Positions 11,503-22,508 of a stretch of 64,000 nt of DNA are shown piece by piece. Source of the DNA: Akebia trifoliata (lineage: Eukaryota > Streptophyta > Magnoliopsida > Ranunculales > Lardizabalaceae); assembly GCA_017979445.1 (NCBI GenBank), contig CM030704.1, forward strand, positions 11,329,658 through 11,393,657. Reading direction: 5' to 3'. Position 1 is the first letter of the stretch; each line of letters begins with the position of its first letter. The position numbers were made by a program, and so were the translations under genes. Below the pieces are notes generated by a model, which saw nothing but the letters and a program-made list of their open reading frames with translations, was not told the origin of the DNA and searched no databases.

Positions 11503-11910
11503 TTATTCAAGTAACTTGATTATTTCAGGGGGAGGTTCTTCGTCAGAAGACTCTCCCTCCGAAGCTAGATTATTAGTTAAATTATTATTGCACTCGGGGT
11601 AATAAAAAATTTCTTTCATTTCATTAAAAAGAGATGGGGTAACAAGACTCATTGCAGACTTGACAGACTCACTTGACTCAGCAGGAAAAATAGACTCACT
11701 AGAAATAACAGACTCAACAGAAACAACTAACTTATTTGACCCAACAAAAATAAATGACTCATCTAGCATGTCAGACTGAACAGGACTAATAGGACTGATA
11801 GACCCAGCCTTGACGTGCAACACATGACTAATTACATGATAGTTAGAGAGAGACCCAACAGTGGGTTTATTTACTGACTGAGGATTTGGGATCCCCTTCT
11901 CAACTGACAA
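11503..11910 (-). pseudogene. Tat element A Ser/Val-rich protease-RT linker
   Basis: 135-residue open frame without a known domain. It is rich in Ser, Val and Glu with repeated SVESVISSES-like steps and ends in acidic EGESSDEEPPPEIIKLLE. Its place between protease/G-patch and RT and its composition mark it as the low-complexity linker of the Tat polyprotein. Element B keeps a decayed version at 3660-3900. Confidence 0.65.
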
Positions 11911-12009
11911 TACTAGGACACTGTGATCTTCAATGAATAGCTGATCAATATTGAGGGAGTCCAGATCGAGCTGCCACTCTTCAACTTCTGTGCTTGCTTC
12001 CTTTTTAGG

Positions 12010-12885
12010 TCATTCCATGCCAAAGAATAATTCAAACCCTGACAGATGAGTACCTGTGATGTGATCAATGAACGGCTCTAGGAACCCATAATAACGGAAG
12101 TCTTCTCCTTCTTTCACAAAATAGCCATTAAGGGTTTTACGATAGGACTTCATTTTAATGAGATCCGTAGTGCGTCTTTGCCATTTTGCAATTGCTCTGT
12201 TCCGCTTTATCTTCCAGTATTGGGCCCAATCTTCCTTAGTAGGCTTATATCCTAGCCCGAATGTGCCAATGACTACTTTAATCACTGGTGCCTCTTTAAT
12301 ACCTTGTTGCTTGCGACCTAGGCCCATACCAGGGAAGAACCTCATTTTTTTTAACGTATTGGCCATATAGCAGTTAGAGGTATTCTCAATAGGAAAATAT
12401 TCTTTCATCGAGTGATCCCATTGAACTGAGTAGATCTTCTCGAATTCGAATCCGCTAAGCTCTATTCCCTGTTGTTCTGGTTGAATCTCAAGTAGTGGCT
12501 CATTCTTGGCTTCAGTACTGTTTATGATTCCTACAATTTCAGCATCTCCATGAAGAGTAATCACTAACCCATCCTTGATAAACTTGACCTTCTGGTGTAG
12601 CGTGGAAGGGATGGCTTTGATCTGGTGTAACCATGGTCTCCCTAACAGTAAATTGAAAGAAGATTGGATATCGATGACCTGAAATTCCACAGGAAATTCT
12701 ACTATGCCTGTGGACAATCGAAGGTGTAAAATTCCCAGTACATCCCTCTTGGTGTTATCATAGGTCCTAACACCTTGATTAGTGGGTTTGAGGTCTTCAG
12801 CCTTAAACCCGAGACAAGTAGCCGTCTTCAAAGGGTAGACATTCAGTATACTCTCGTTATCAATCAAAACTAGAGGTACCCTCAT
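12010..12885 (-). pseudogene. Tat element A aspartic protease with G-patch
   Basis: 291-residue frame. Residues 5-90 are a retropepsin-like protease: active-site segment LVLIDNES (D9, with the usual Gly after it changed) and the later LLLGRPWL (79-86). Residues ~181-196, MRFFPGMGLGRKQQGI, are a G-patch, a glycine-rich RNA-binding motif seen in some retroelement proteases. The upstream frame (12882-13673) overlaps by four bases and is joined by a frameshift: the coding sense runs through VTG...MRVPL in two frames. It processes Gag-Pol in the intact family; here the altered active site and frameshift suggest inactivity. Confidence 0.85.
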
Positions 12886-13762
12886 CCCGTTACAGTCAAG
12901 TCAACTGTGATGTGCAACGGCTTAGTATGGTTTACCCCTTTTTCTAGAAGATTTGAGTCCGAGAAGGATAGGATATTCTCCACGTAAGTTGCCCCTACTA
13001 TACTGGCCAGCTGATCTGGAGAAGTATCAAGGGAGACTTGGGCTGTGTTTAGTACTTTGAGAACAACCTCCCTATGAGCAGTGGAAGCCATGAGTAAATC
13101 CCATACTGAGATATTGGCCCCTGATTTCTTCAACTGCTTGATCACAGAGTTATCTTGTTCGATATTTTTTTTGATGGGATTTTCTCCTTCCTTCCTTGCC
13201 AAGGCTACAGGATTATCAATGTAGAGTTCTTGTGGCTTAAAAACTCTTCCTCCTCGAGTCATATGTTTAACTTCATCACAGGAGAGGAAGAAAGGATCAT
13301 TTTCTTCAGTCAACAAGTATGGATCTTTATCTGTCAAAGATACAGGGCTTTTAAGGTTCATTTGAGCCAACATGTAACTAGTGAATGCTGGACTACTGTA
13401 GCGAGGCGGGGATAAACAATATATTTCATCAGAGGTTAGATCAAATGGTTCATAGTTCGTAGTGGAAACCTCATCAGTGAAAGTTATCCCGACAAGGGGG
13501 TAACTAGGCGGTTTGACTTGGATTGGATGGATAGAGAGATGGGATCGAATAGTAATGGGGTATGAGAAACCATATTCAGGGTTGGTGGAGGTTGATAGGT
13601 TAGTGGTGACATTTGGTAGGTTAGGGATTGTGACCTTTTTGTTGTCAATAAGGTTTTGAATGATATGGCGCAAGGTAATACATCGATCCGTGTGATGGCC
13701 AGAATTTTATGAAACTCACAGAACAAGTTAGAATTGTGTCCAGCTGGCAAGGGATTAGGCAA
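12882..13762 (-). pseudogene. Tat element A gag C-terminus and gag-protease spacer
   Basis: The overlapping frames 13762-13484 and 13673-12882 together carry the end of gag. CEFHKI, then HHTDRCITLRHIIQNLIDN, is a zinc-binding-like C...H...H...C pattern split by a frameshift. A Pro/Thr-rich spacer follows, then a conserved segment ending LHITVDLTV just before the protease. The gag pieces at 27059-27338 and 31275-31373 are the plus-strand counterparts from another Tat copy. Confidence 0.8.
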
Positions 13763-13789
13763 AGGTCAGGGTTGGGTAGGGGTAATAAG

Positions 13790-14776
13790 CTATTTTTTCA
13801 TCAATTTGTGAAGAGTTACGGTGAAACTCATCCCTAGATTGGTAAACTGACACGGAGTTCGAGGTTGACTTGGGTGAACCTGGTTATTAGTCCAGGCTGG
13901 GGTAGCTGACGTGTTGGCTATGTAGACATAGTTGGTACTAGGTTTGGGAACATAAGGTTTCTTAGGTTTGTTATCCAAGGGGTTAAAAAGAACCCCAAAG
14001 GCAAAAGTGTCCTCGAGTTGGCTTCCGACTTGTAACAAAGACTCAAAAGTAGGGAAATATTGGGCCACTAGGTGTTGAGCATATCCTTGTGAGAGGTTCT
14101 TTAGGATAATCGCTACTTGTTCCTTCTCTGAAGGTCTATCCCACATTTGGGCAACCTTGGCCCTCCAACGACCAATGAAATCAGTGAATATTTCCCCATT
14201 TTTTTGTTTAGTTGCCTCCAAATCCCTTCTTGAAGTCTCAATATCGATACTATACTTATACTGATGCTAGAAGGCCTTTGACATATTTTCCCATGTACCC
14301 ATAATAACTGGATCTTGAGACATCAGCTAATGTAGTGCTGATCCGAACAAAGTTCTCTGAAACAATAACGTCATCTATTCGTCGCTGAGTCCCATAGTGC
14401 GCATGTTAGTAACATACACCTTAAGATGTGTTTTCGCACACCCTATACCACTAAACTTGTCCATTTCCGACATCACAAACTTCTCTAGCAAATGAATTCT
14501 AGGGATACGGTTCAGAGCTTCAATGCCTGCTGTAATTTCGTCGACACCCTTTATACTCTTCATAGCTGACTCTAATTGAGACATTCTGTTAGCTAACACC
14601 GAATTTTTATCAACATACTCTTCGTCTCCGTCTAGTTCGAAGACTTCATGTGGACGCTTCTCTTCTACCTTCTTTCCTTTTGGGTCATCTAGAGGATTGC
14701 CCGTTGATTCCGAGGTCTGTTCTAACACTTCCACTTTACCTTTTATACTGTTGATATCATTGGCAAAGGCTGCCAA
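13790..14776 (-). pseudogene. Tat element A gag, N-terminal and capsid region
   Basis: Structural protein that packages element RNA. Frame 14776-14375 (133 residues) has an N-terminal coiled-coil-like stretch, then an acidic patch. Stops near 14321 and 14270 interrupt the middle. Frame 14221-13790 carries the retrotransposon gag core: RRDLEATKQK, then FTDFIGRWRAKVAQMWDRP and EKEQVAIILKNLSQGY. These match the Tat gag pattern of an SRRDLE helix and a YAQRWR-like helix. Confidence 0.85.
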
Positions 14777-15228
14777 GATCTTACAGATCTCTATGAGCTC
14801 AGATTATGAAGCCATCTCTACTTGTTGACTTGGTATTGTGGCTCGTTCTAATTGACTGGACTTACAACTCCAACTAGGAGGTGGACGCTTAATTTGGGTG
14901 CAATGATAATCCTATATGACCCCATCAAAGGTAGATTTAGTCAATTTCAGTATTACCCCCTTGATAACATTTTAAGAATCATTTTATTGAGGTTTGTGCA
15001 CCAATCCATTAATTAATCCATTCACGGAATGATCATTCAAAAAGGGAAATAAATATTTATTCAAAAGAAAAATAGCTTTATTGAAAATGATTGACAAATA
15101 AATGTTCTCATTAAAACATCTTTCCACAAATTTGACTTAAACTATTTTTACATGGACGCTTGGCTTTGTCTTGATGGTCATCAGGACTGCTGTCAAGCTT
15201 GACCCTCTTGGCTATAACAATTGGCTCC
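14777..15228 (-). other. Spacer between ORF1 and gag of element A
   Basis: About 450 bases with no convincing coding frame. It is AT-rich with several stops in each minus frame. It separates the extra ORF from gag. Confidence 0.6.
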
Positions 15229-16242
15229 TCAATTCTGTGGTCCGTCTGGATATCCTAAGGTGCGCTTGTTCCAAGCCTTCTCAATGAGATGCACTAACTT
15301 TTCAGTCAAAGGTTCGGGAGGAAAGAAAGCTTTGGGTTGAGGCAAAGAGGACTTTGTAGGTACTCCGTACTGTTCTGGGATTAAATTAGGATGGTAAAAA
15401 GATGTTTCTTCTAAACCGATCATACAGACATAGTAGGATCCTTTGGTTCCTAGAATAGGGGGATCAGTCATCCACCAAGGGCATCTTAAACCGACATGAC
15501 GGGCAAGGCGAGAGTCTAACCATTTGCTCCAAGCCTTGACTGAGTTGTGACGTACTAACAGGTTGCTTTGGAAAAGTGCTCTGGCTTCCTTTGAAGCTTT
15601 CCCGTTCACCATTTTTTATGGCATCTAGACCTAAGAAGTTTCAGCTAGGATAAGGGGTACTGGGTTGGCTTTCCTTGAAAGTTGAGAGGCTATATCTATG
15701 AAGGACTCAGGGATAGTTTGACCATCACTATTAGAGGTCAGTATGTATTGGGCTAGGATTCCTAGACACAATCGATAGTCTCTAGTGGCTCGCCAGGCTT
15801 TTGGTTTTACATTGACGAGATGATTGCGAGAGTGATACGGGCCAAGTAAAGATACTAAGTCTAATCTCCCGTTATGAACTAAGGCCTTGGCTTTTGCCTT
15901 GGAAATGTTCAATCCTGTGGCGAGCTCACCAGAATATCCGGTCTTAAATAAGGGCCTAAATAGAGATCTTGAAGTGGATATCCTCATGATGCCACAATAA
16001 TCCTCGTGAGTAGGGCACAAGTGCATATGCCCAATATGGAATATGTGAAGATAAGGGTTCCATCGCTTAGCCATAACACGTAATAGGTTCCAGTCTATTT
16101 CAAACTCATGGAAGTAAAGAGCACTCCTCAACATGAATCTCCCAAAATTGATCTTCTCTACAGGGTGCATCCCTATGATGGTTGTTTTGATTAACTGGTC
16201 GATCAGATTATTGCCTGCGACTAGCATCCTGGTTTGGCACAA
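15229..16242 (-). pseudogene. Tat element A extra ORF1 (DUF7745/plant-mobile-domain-like)
   Basis: Two frames in the same phase, 16242-15631 (203 residues) and 15612-15229 (127), separated by three stops in 18 bases. The first has RVMAKRWNPYLHIFHIG, then LCPTHEDYCGIM near residues 55-85, and PVPLILAETS at its end. These recall the W-N-P...F..G...L.PT.EEY and NP.P.ILAET patterns of plant TE-linked DUF7745/plant-mobile-domain proteins, as I remember the family. Its position upstream of gag on the same strand fits ORF1 of Ogre-like elements, whose function is unknown. Confidence 0.7.
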
Positions 16243-18540
16243 AAGGGTATTTTAGTACACTTCCAAGGTCCATGTAAAATTACTTTTATTTGAAAAATCT
16301 TCTTTTTATGGAAAACATTTTCTTGAAAACATTTTTTCTTGAAAAACATTTTTTTAGAGAACACTTCTTTTGGGAAAACACTTTTTCTGAAAAATATTTT
16401 CCTTTTGTAAACTATTTTTCTTCTTTGAAAATTTAATTTTCATTTTGATTTCAATGGCCTGGTCCATCATGATTGTTGGATCGAGATGGACTGGGTCATT
16501 ATTGAATTTTTGCAAGAAATGGATTCTTTATTGGGTCGGTGCACCCATTTTAATTTCTAAAAACAAAATTTTTGATCCTTGAGGATAATCATACACTCTG
16601 ATCTCATCATTCACATCATTCACATACACTCATCAATCATAAGGTTCCATTTAATGAACAACCTAGGAATACCCACGATAAGTTCGAGTCGTGACCTATA
16701 GGGAAGGTTTCTAGACTCTAAGCTTACTATGTGCAATGCATTTTTATCTGGCCACCCTTACCCAAATACACCTATATACTTCTCGATACTTGGTGAGTTG
16801 GTTTGATATTCCGTATAGGTGATAATCTAAAACCTCAACTCACTTCTCTGAAGCAAAAAATAGCCAGTTTGATCCCCAGTTGAGAGGTGGCGCACGATGC
16901 TGAGCAAGGGCCCACCTAAATACCTCTCGTCTAGAATAGACGTAGTCTATCCTCCTCGTACAGTAGGGTACAGCAGAGCAGGATCTTGCTTAGGCACTGG
17001 TTTTGATCAAGAAGTGCAATTGATGTCCTTATATTATCTTTGATATACGTATGGGTACGAGTCAAAAGTTGTAGCTTGTATAAATAGTTTAGCATCCCAC
17101 GAGGGGACCGACCACGTACTAATACTACGTTGGCAAACGAGACATATGACTGTGTGGCTTACAATAGGTCAAAGGCTCAGGTCGCTCCAGCCTGGGTACA
17201 TCGATATACCTTTTAGAGTCATCTGATCAGACGGTATTGATGCCCCAGCTTGATATACCCTAAGGTACGTGACTGGAGTTGTGGTTTTCATGAATGACGT
17301 CGCATCTCCGAAGAGACCGGGCCATGCACTAGTGCCACGTTGGCTATAAGGGACATGCAACGTGCAATGCAATAATATAAACGTGCTAGTGGTGTGTGCT
17401 AAACAGGGTGGGCTGTGCCCGAGGCTTTTTTCAAACACATGGGCCTGATCATATCATTACAACCTTGATTTCAAATACAAACATTCATTATATACAATTC
17501 AAGGTTAAAGTTTGCATATCATCGATCAAGATCATAGCAAATCAATCACAAAATAAATGGTTAGATTCAACATTGAGATAGGTACAATTTTCTTTCATGG
17601 TCCAATCAAAAGTTGCTTTTGGGTGGCCCAAAATAATTCGAGGTTTCAATGAGTATTAGATTGAAGATAGCATGATCATTGTTGAGATTCGAAGTGATGA
17701 ATCCCCTCTTTTCTAGGAAAAAATATATATATAATAGAAGAGAGACTAAAGAAACATGTTATTAACAAATCACTACACAAATTGATTTTTTTTTTGTTTG
17801 TTTTTTTTTTTTTTGTTTTAAATTGAATTTTGTTTTACTAAGCGACAACTATCCTTTAACCAAAATTGTTTTTGAGAACAAAAGGAAAAAAAAAAATTTA
17901 TTTGTTTTTTTTTTTGAAAAAAACTATTACTAATTAAAAAAAACTAAAAATATAGCCTAGAAAAATCTTTTGCCACGCCAATTTGTTTGTAATCAAGTAA
18001 ATAATTAACAAGCATCTAGATGTGGGGTATTATAGACAAGATTGGGTGTGCACAAATTTTATTTATTTTTTTTAGAAAAAATTGAGATGAAAAAAAGTAT
18101 TTGCTGCAATTTACAAGTCTAACTTGGGATGCGCACATAATCATTAGATGTTACTTTCTCGTGAAACGTGTAAAAATTATTCATGGTTATGTATGCATGC
18201 CCACGTTAGAATTGCGAGAATCACATAAAATAAAAATCAATCCAAGAAGCCTTTTCCACGTAAATCCGAAATCAAGAAATTTACAAGCAACTCAGATCTT
18301 TTGATTAGGGTTGATCCAATGGTCATCTTCAACTTGCAGTTGCAAGATTATAGTTGGCTAAGGAGTGGCAGAGATTTGCCACTATCAAGATCAGATCGTG
18401 GGTCTCAAAAGAATTTTAAGGAGATGAAACCAGTTCTTCTCACTTCCCTTAAACTGTTCTGATGATTCAGAAATAGAAATTAATGGTTTTGAAGCGATCT
18501 CTCCGAGGTTCAACCCTACAGAACCAATGAAATCTGAATT

Positions 18541-18613
18541 TTACGACCTCCCCAAAGGACCCACTACCAATTTTACGACTGAGCCAAAATTTATTCGCCA
18601 CACAAGACTCCAT
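18541..18613 (-). pseudogene. Captured casein kinase 1-like first exon
   Basis: On the minus strand an ATG at 18613-18611 opens a frame reading MESCVANKF, then WLSRKIGSGSFGE, ending near 18548 at GAG followed by GTCGTAAAA. KIGSGSFGE with K-F-x-L upstream is the ATP-binding glycine-rich loop at the very N-terminus of casein kinase 1 proteins. The family starts the same way a few residues before this loop. The GT right after GFGE-type codons fits a splice donor, and intron-like sequence continues to ~18300. No catalytic loop or later exon was found. It lies within element A on the same strand, so I infer a transduplicated host gene fragment. Confidence 0.72.
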
Positions 18614-19209
18614 CAAAGAAAAAGCTCAAACCACAATCACCACCGAATCCCAAAATCCGAATTCAAATCCTAATTTCCAGAAATAATTACACCAAAAATC
18701 GAAAAGTGCCGTAAAACCCCTTTCGAAACTCATCCTCTACGATTATACAAATTTAAAAAAAAAAAAAAAAATCAAACAATGAAACCATTACAAATCCAAT
18801 CCAGGTCCAACGCTTCAACGAAGGAATATTCGAACAGTCGATAAAATTGGCTTAGACAGAAAGCTTAAAGAAACAAAGAGAGATTAATGGATAGAAAATT
18901 GAGGGATTTGCTGTGATGATTCCTTGGACCTTTGAATTTTTGGATAGATCGACCAAAATCAAGAGAAAAAGTGCATGAAGAACACAACCAAAATAGAGAT
19001 CAGAATGCTTTAGATCGAAAATCCGTGAGTTCCTCTCCCAATAATCCCTTTCGATCTTCTTATACTTAGTGTTTCTGTAACTAATTCGAAGTGTGTGTGA
19101 GAGAGAGAGAGAGAGATGTCTCTCTCTTTCTTGCTGTTTTTCATTTTTTATTTTGGAGAAGGAGATAAACAACAGTAGAAACAGATTTCTACTAATGGCA
19201 TACCACGTG
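18614..19209 (-). promoter_or_regulatory. Leader and promoter of the captured kinase gene
   Basis: Minus-strand sequence upstream of the captured ATG looks like an ordinary plant gene 5' region. It has a CT microsatellite near 19098-19130, a pyrimidine-rich leader, a poly-T tract near 18755 that could lie in a leader intron, and a CACGTG G-box at 19204-19209. None of these resembles the other Tat leaders here. A 106-codon open frame at 18852-19172 is probably chance within the leader. Confidence 0.5.
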
Positions 19210-19672
19210 TAAATTTTTTATTTTTTTTTGCGATTTTTTTTTCTGATTTTTTTTTTTTTTTGAAATTCTCTCCTCATCACGAACAACATTAAAAAAAGTA
19301 ATTTTTTCGTTTCTTAGTGCATCACTCACAAATAATTTTTTTTCACAACTCGCCGCCTATGCCTAGTAAAGTGCCAAAAAAATCATCCAAAATTATTTTT
19401 TTTTCTTTTTTTAAAAAAAAAAAAAAATATATGATAACTCTCATCCCAACCACCATCATTCCATCATAAATTTATGTCAATTTGAATCTTTCATTATTTA
19501 GGAATCATTAAAAGGTGACCCTTAATTGAACCATAAAAAAAAGTGTCAAAACAAAGTATCCAAAATTGAATCAAAAGATACTAATAAAGGATAATACAGA
19601 CTCAAAAATAATTCAAATAAAAAAATGGGTCATTCCCTATGTCATTAACCTTTGATATCCTGCATTATTTTA

Positions 19673-19691
19673 GGGTCATTCTGAATGACCC
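19673..19691. repeat. Perfect 19-bp palindrome
   Basis: GGGTCATTC-T-GAATGACCC, nine paired bases around one base, about 180 bases from the primer site in element A's leader. A related unpaired copy (GGTGACCC) lies in the neighbouring degenerate repeat at 19513-19521. Confidence 0.9.
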
Positions 19692-19873
19692 CAAATTGAA
19701 CCATAACAAAGATGTGCCAAGCAAAAAAGTTCAACATCCCAATCAATGATCACCAATAGAGCCAAAAGAAATAAAAATCAAAATAAAAAAATAAATAACT
19801 AAAAATAAAATAAAAAAATAGGTCCTATTGGCAATGCTCCGATACTTGGGGCTTTTCAAGTCTATTCCTCAAT

Positions 19874-19894
19874 AATCCCTAGTGGAGTCGCCAC
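19874..19894 (-). other. Primer binding site of element A
   Basis: Immediately inside the 5' LTR the minus strand reads GTGGCGACTCCACTAGGG. Element C has GTGGCGACTCTGCTG at 37269-37283. This type of site, reported as tRNA-Arg complementary in Ogre/Tat elements as I recall, starts minus-strand DNA synthesis. Confidence 0.75.
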
Positions 19895-21606
19895 TGAAAG
19901 CGTCATCAATCAGCGGGGTGCGCGGATCTACTTTTGACCTTTGAGGTTTGGGAGTCACCATCTAGTTATTACGCTCTAGGAATCGATCATCGACTCTAAA
20001 AAGATAAAAAAGAAACTAATCTACGAAAAATAAGAAACTAAGTCTGGGGATCACGTTACGGAGTTGGAAGATGTTAGGCACCAACCTCACCCGTCCGGCA
20101 AACACCGGTCTCTACTAATTCCAAATAAACTATATTGCTAAAATACCTAAGTAATAAAGAAAAATTAAAAAACTTATACCTTTCTAAAGACAACGTTCTC
20201 GTTCCCTCGGATCTGACAAAGTAAATCCTTGTACAATACTCCTCGTTTCGTTCTGTCTCCGGATCTGATTTCTGATCTCCGAGACGAGGTATCTCTTTCT
20301 TAGATCCGATTCTTCAAAATTTTTTATAGATTTTTGATGTTTTTGAAGGGCTTCTAGGTGTTTTTCAAGCTAAAATTGAAGTAGGGGTGTTAGGTAAGGA
20401 GTTGGGGCTTCAAAATTAAGGTTTATGGGAGGCTAGGGAAGCTTTTTGATCTACTTCTCTTAAGATTTATTATTTGATATGAAAAAAGGGTGTGAGGACC
20501 CCTATTTATAGATTTTTTTAAGGGTTTGTTTAGATAGAATTAGTGTTTAATTATAATTCTTTTAGTTAGAGTTGTATTTTAATTAGAATTATTTTGGGTA
20601 GAGTTATATTTTAATTAGAATTATTTTAGGTAGAGTTATTTTTTAGTTATAATTATATTAAATAGAGTTATTATTTAATTAAAATTCTATTAGGATTTTG
20701 ACTTTTGATCTTATTTGATTGACTTTAAGATTTTGACTTTAGTCTTACTTGATTGACTTTAATATCTTGACTTTGGTCTTTCTTGAATGACTTTAATTTC
20801 TACTTTAGTCTTACTTGATTGACTTTAATTTTTTGGAGAACCCCCCTCTATTATATTTTTAATTCTTTGGACCCCCAAATAGAGGGGTCCTTAATAAATA
20901 TCTTGCCAACCCTCAACAATTTTGCCTGAGAGCTTGATTGATTGATTTTTTTAGTTTAAATTTTTAATTAATTTTCTTAATATTTCACTTTAATTATTTA
21001 ATACTTTATTTATTATTTTGAAAATTTTAATTATAAAAATTATAAAATTATAATTTTGCCCTCGGAGATGATTGTTTGTGTTTCAAGTCGTTTTTTGATG
21101 TTTTAGGATGTTTTATAATCAATTTTTCGTAAGGAATTCAATGGAAATATTGTTTTATGTCATTTATAAAAAAATTTGTGTGGAATGATTGTGAACTTTA
21201 TGAGGGTTATTTTCGTAATTTTGTCGAATTCTATGAAAATTGATGAAATGATTTATTTGGTTTCGATTTGTGATTTTATGTGTTTGAATAGGTTTTCCTA
21301 AACGTAACGTAGGCTCTAAGGATGTTTTAAGATTAGGGGTATTTTGGTAATTTAGTCATTTTTTAGTGATTTTTATCGTGAAGCTTCTTTTTTTCTGAAA
21401 AATGATGATTTCTAAGCTTTTTGGGTTATATTTTCCTAGCGTAACGTGGTTTCTACAGTTTTGTTAGTTCGAGATACGTCATCCAGATTTCTGAAACATA
21501 TCTGGTAACAAAATAAAGCATTGGAATAAACATCCATCATTAGGAACCGTTGCGATTGGGTTGACGAGTTGATTAATCAGGCGAGTGCAAAAATGAGATG
21601 TTTACA
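19895..21606 (-). repeat. Element A 5' LTR
   Basis: 1712-bp LTR with the same termini and internal order as 4477-6118, followed by CATGG (21607-21611). It contains an extra ~80-base stretch near 20320-20440 that the 3' LTR lacks. The TATA box is at 20503-20510 on the minus strand. Confidence 0.93.
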
Positions 21607-22009
21607 CATGGAAGCAGTTTTGCCAGTTGAAATGGAAATCCCATCTCTTAGGGTCTTGTTGGAAAGTCAGTTCTTAGAAGTAGATTGGGTTCGTCAACAG
21701 TATGAAGAATTAAATTTTATTGAAGAAAAATGATTAAGAACTTTGTACCACGTGCAGGCTTATCAAAGAAGAGTCGCCCATGCGTTTGACAAAAAGATCA
21801 AGACCCGTCACTTACAAGTCAGAGATTTGGTATTCAAAGAGAATCGGGCACCTATCTTCGACCCTAGAAGGAAGTTCAAACCAAATTGGAGAGGTCCTTT
21901 CATCATTAAAGAAATATTACCGGGAAAAGCTGTCAGACTTCAAGACCATGATGGAATTGAATTACTAGAACCAACCAACCTTGACCAAATCAAACAGTAC
22001 TACATCTAA
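21607..22009 (+). pseudogene. Tat element B integrase, C-terminal part
   Basis: Continuation of the integrase broken at 4476; the target duplication CATGG (21607-21611) is repeated here. The reading MEAVLPVEMEIPSLRVLLES resumes exactly where the left part stopped. A stop near 21731 is followed by an open frame (21743-22009) with the C-terminal DNA-binding domain: RAPIFDPRRKFKPNWRGPF, then LPGKAVRLQDHDGIE, and the stop after QIKQYYI. Element A ends the same way at 8085. Confidence 0.9.
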
Positions 22010-22508
22010 GAAGGCCATCTTCGACCGAATCAATTCTCCTATTACCCAGTTCAACTATATCCTTTCTTAATCCCTTTGCAGCTTTTTTCAAAAGAAAAAT
22101 ACATTTTTCATTCTCAACTTAATCACCCAACCTAGGGGAGGGAAAAATTTGAACTACGTTTTGGTCTGATCCCAAAATTTTGGGGTACGCAGGCAACCTG
22201 AAAAGTTACTTTAGGCCCGACCACATTAAAATAAAAAAAATATATAGATTCCCCTACAAAAAAAAGAAAAAAAAGATATTGTCAAAATGGGAAAGAAAAT
22301 TCAAAGGAAAAGAGAAAATTTAAGAGAAGATGCCACACAAGGGGCATTCGGGTTTTGAGCCTCAAAATTCATTTCTTTTTATACCTAGTCCTAAGCATAC
22401 CCATGAAAGTCCTCCTAAGTACCGTGCGAAAAAGTTAAGGAAGGTAGTAAAGCATGATCAGACAGTAGCTCTAGAAGTTCAGAAGGGAAGAAAAAGAAAA
22501 AAAGCCTG

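Larger units (their letters stand above)
16243..19873 (-). other. Element A 5' leader, long non-coding
   Basis: 3.6 kb between the primer site and ORF1. Contents on the plus strand: A/T-rich GAAAA/TTTTC repeats (16290-16440); two imperfect ~60-bp direct repeats (17092-17155 and 17307-17356, sharing CGCATC, GACCG and CTACGTTGG/CCACGTTGG); poly-T and poly-A tracts (17780-17945); a captured casein-kinase-1-like gene piece (about 18300-19209); two ~180-bp degenerate repeats with GAACCATAA (about 19490-19800); and a perfect palindrome (19673-19691). No other gene was seen. Confidence 0.7.
4477..21606 (-). mobile_element. Tat-clade (Ogre/Retand-like) LTR retrotransposon, element A
   Basis: Complete but inactive Ty3/Gypsy element of 17,130 bases, read on the minus strand. 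LTRs are 19895-21606 (5') and 4477-6118 (3'), with termini TG...CA. The 5-bp target duplication CATGG is at 4472-4476 and 21607-21611. The order on the minus strand is primer site, long leader, extra ORF1, gag, protease with G-patch, linker, RT, RNase H, second RNase H, integrase, 3' UTR and polypurine tract. An extra ORF before gag and two RNase H domains fit the Tat clade. It sits inside the integrase of a relative (element B). Multiple stops and frameshifts show it cannot be autonomous now. Confidence 0.93.

Noticed and set aside
18852..19172. 106-residue minus-strand frame
   Set aside because: Lies in the leader of the captured kinase gene, starts within a CT-repeat region and has no recognisable domain.
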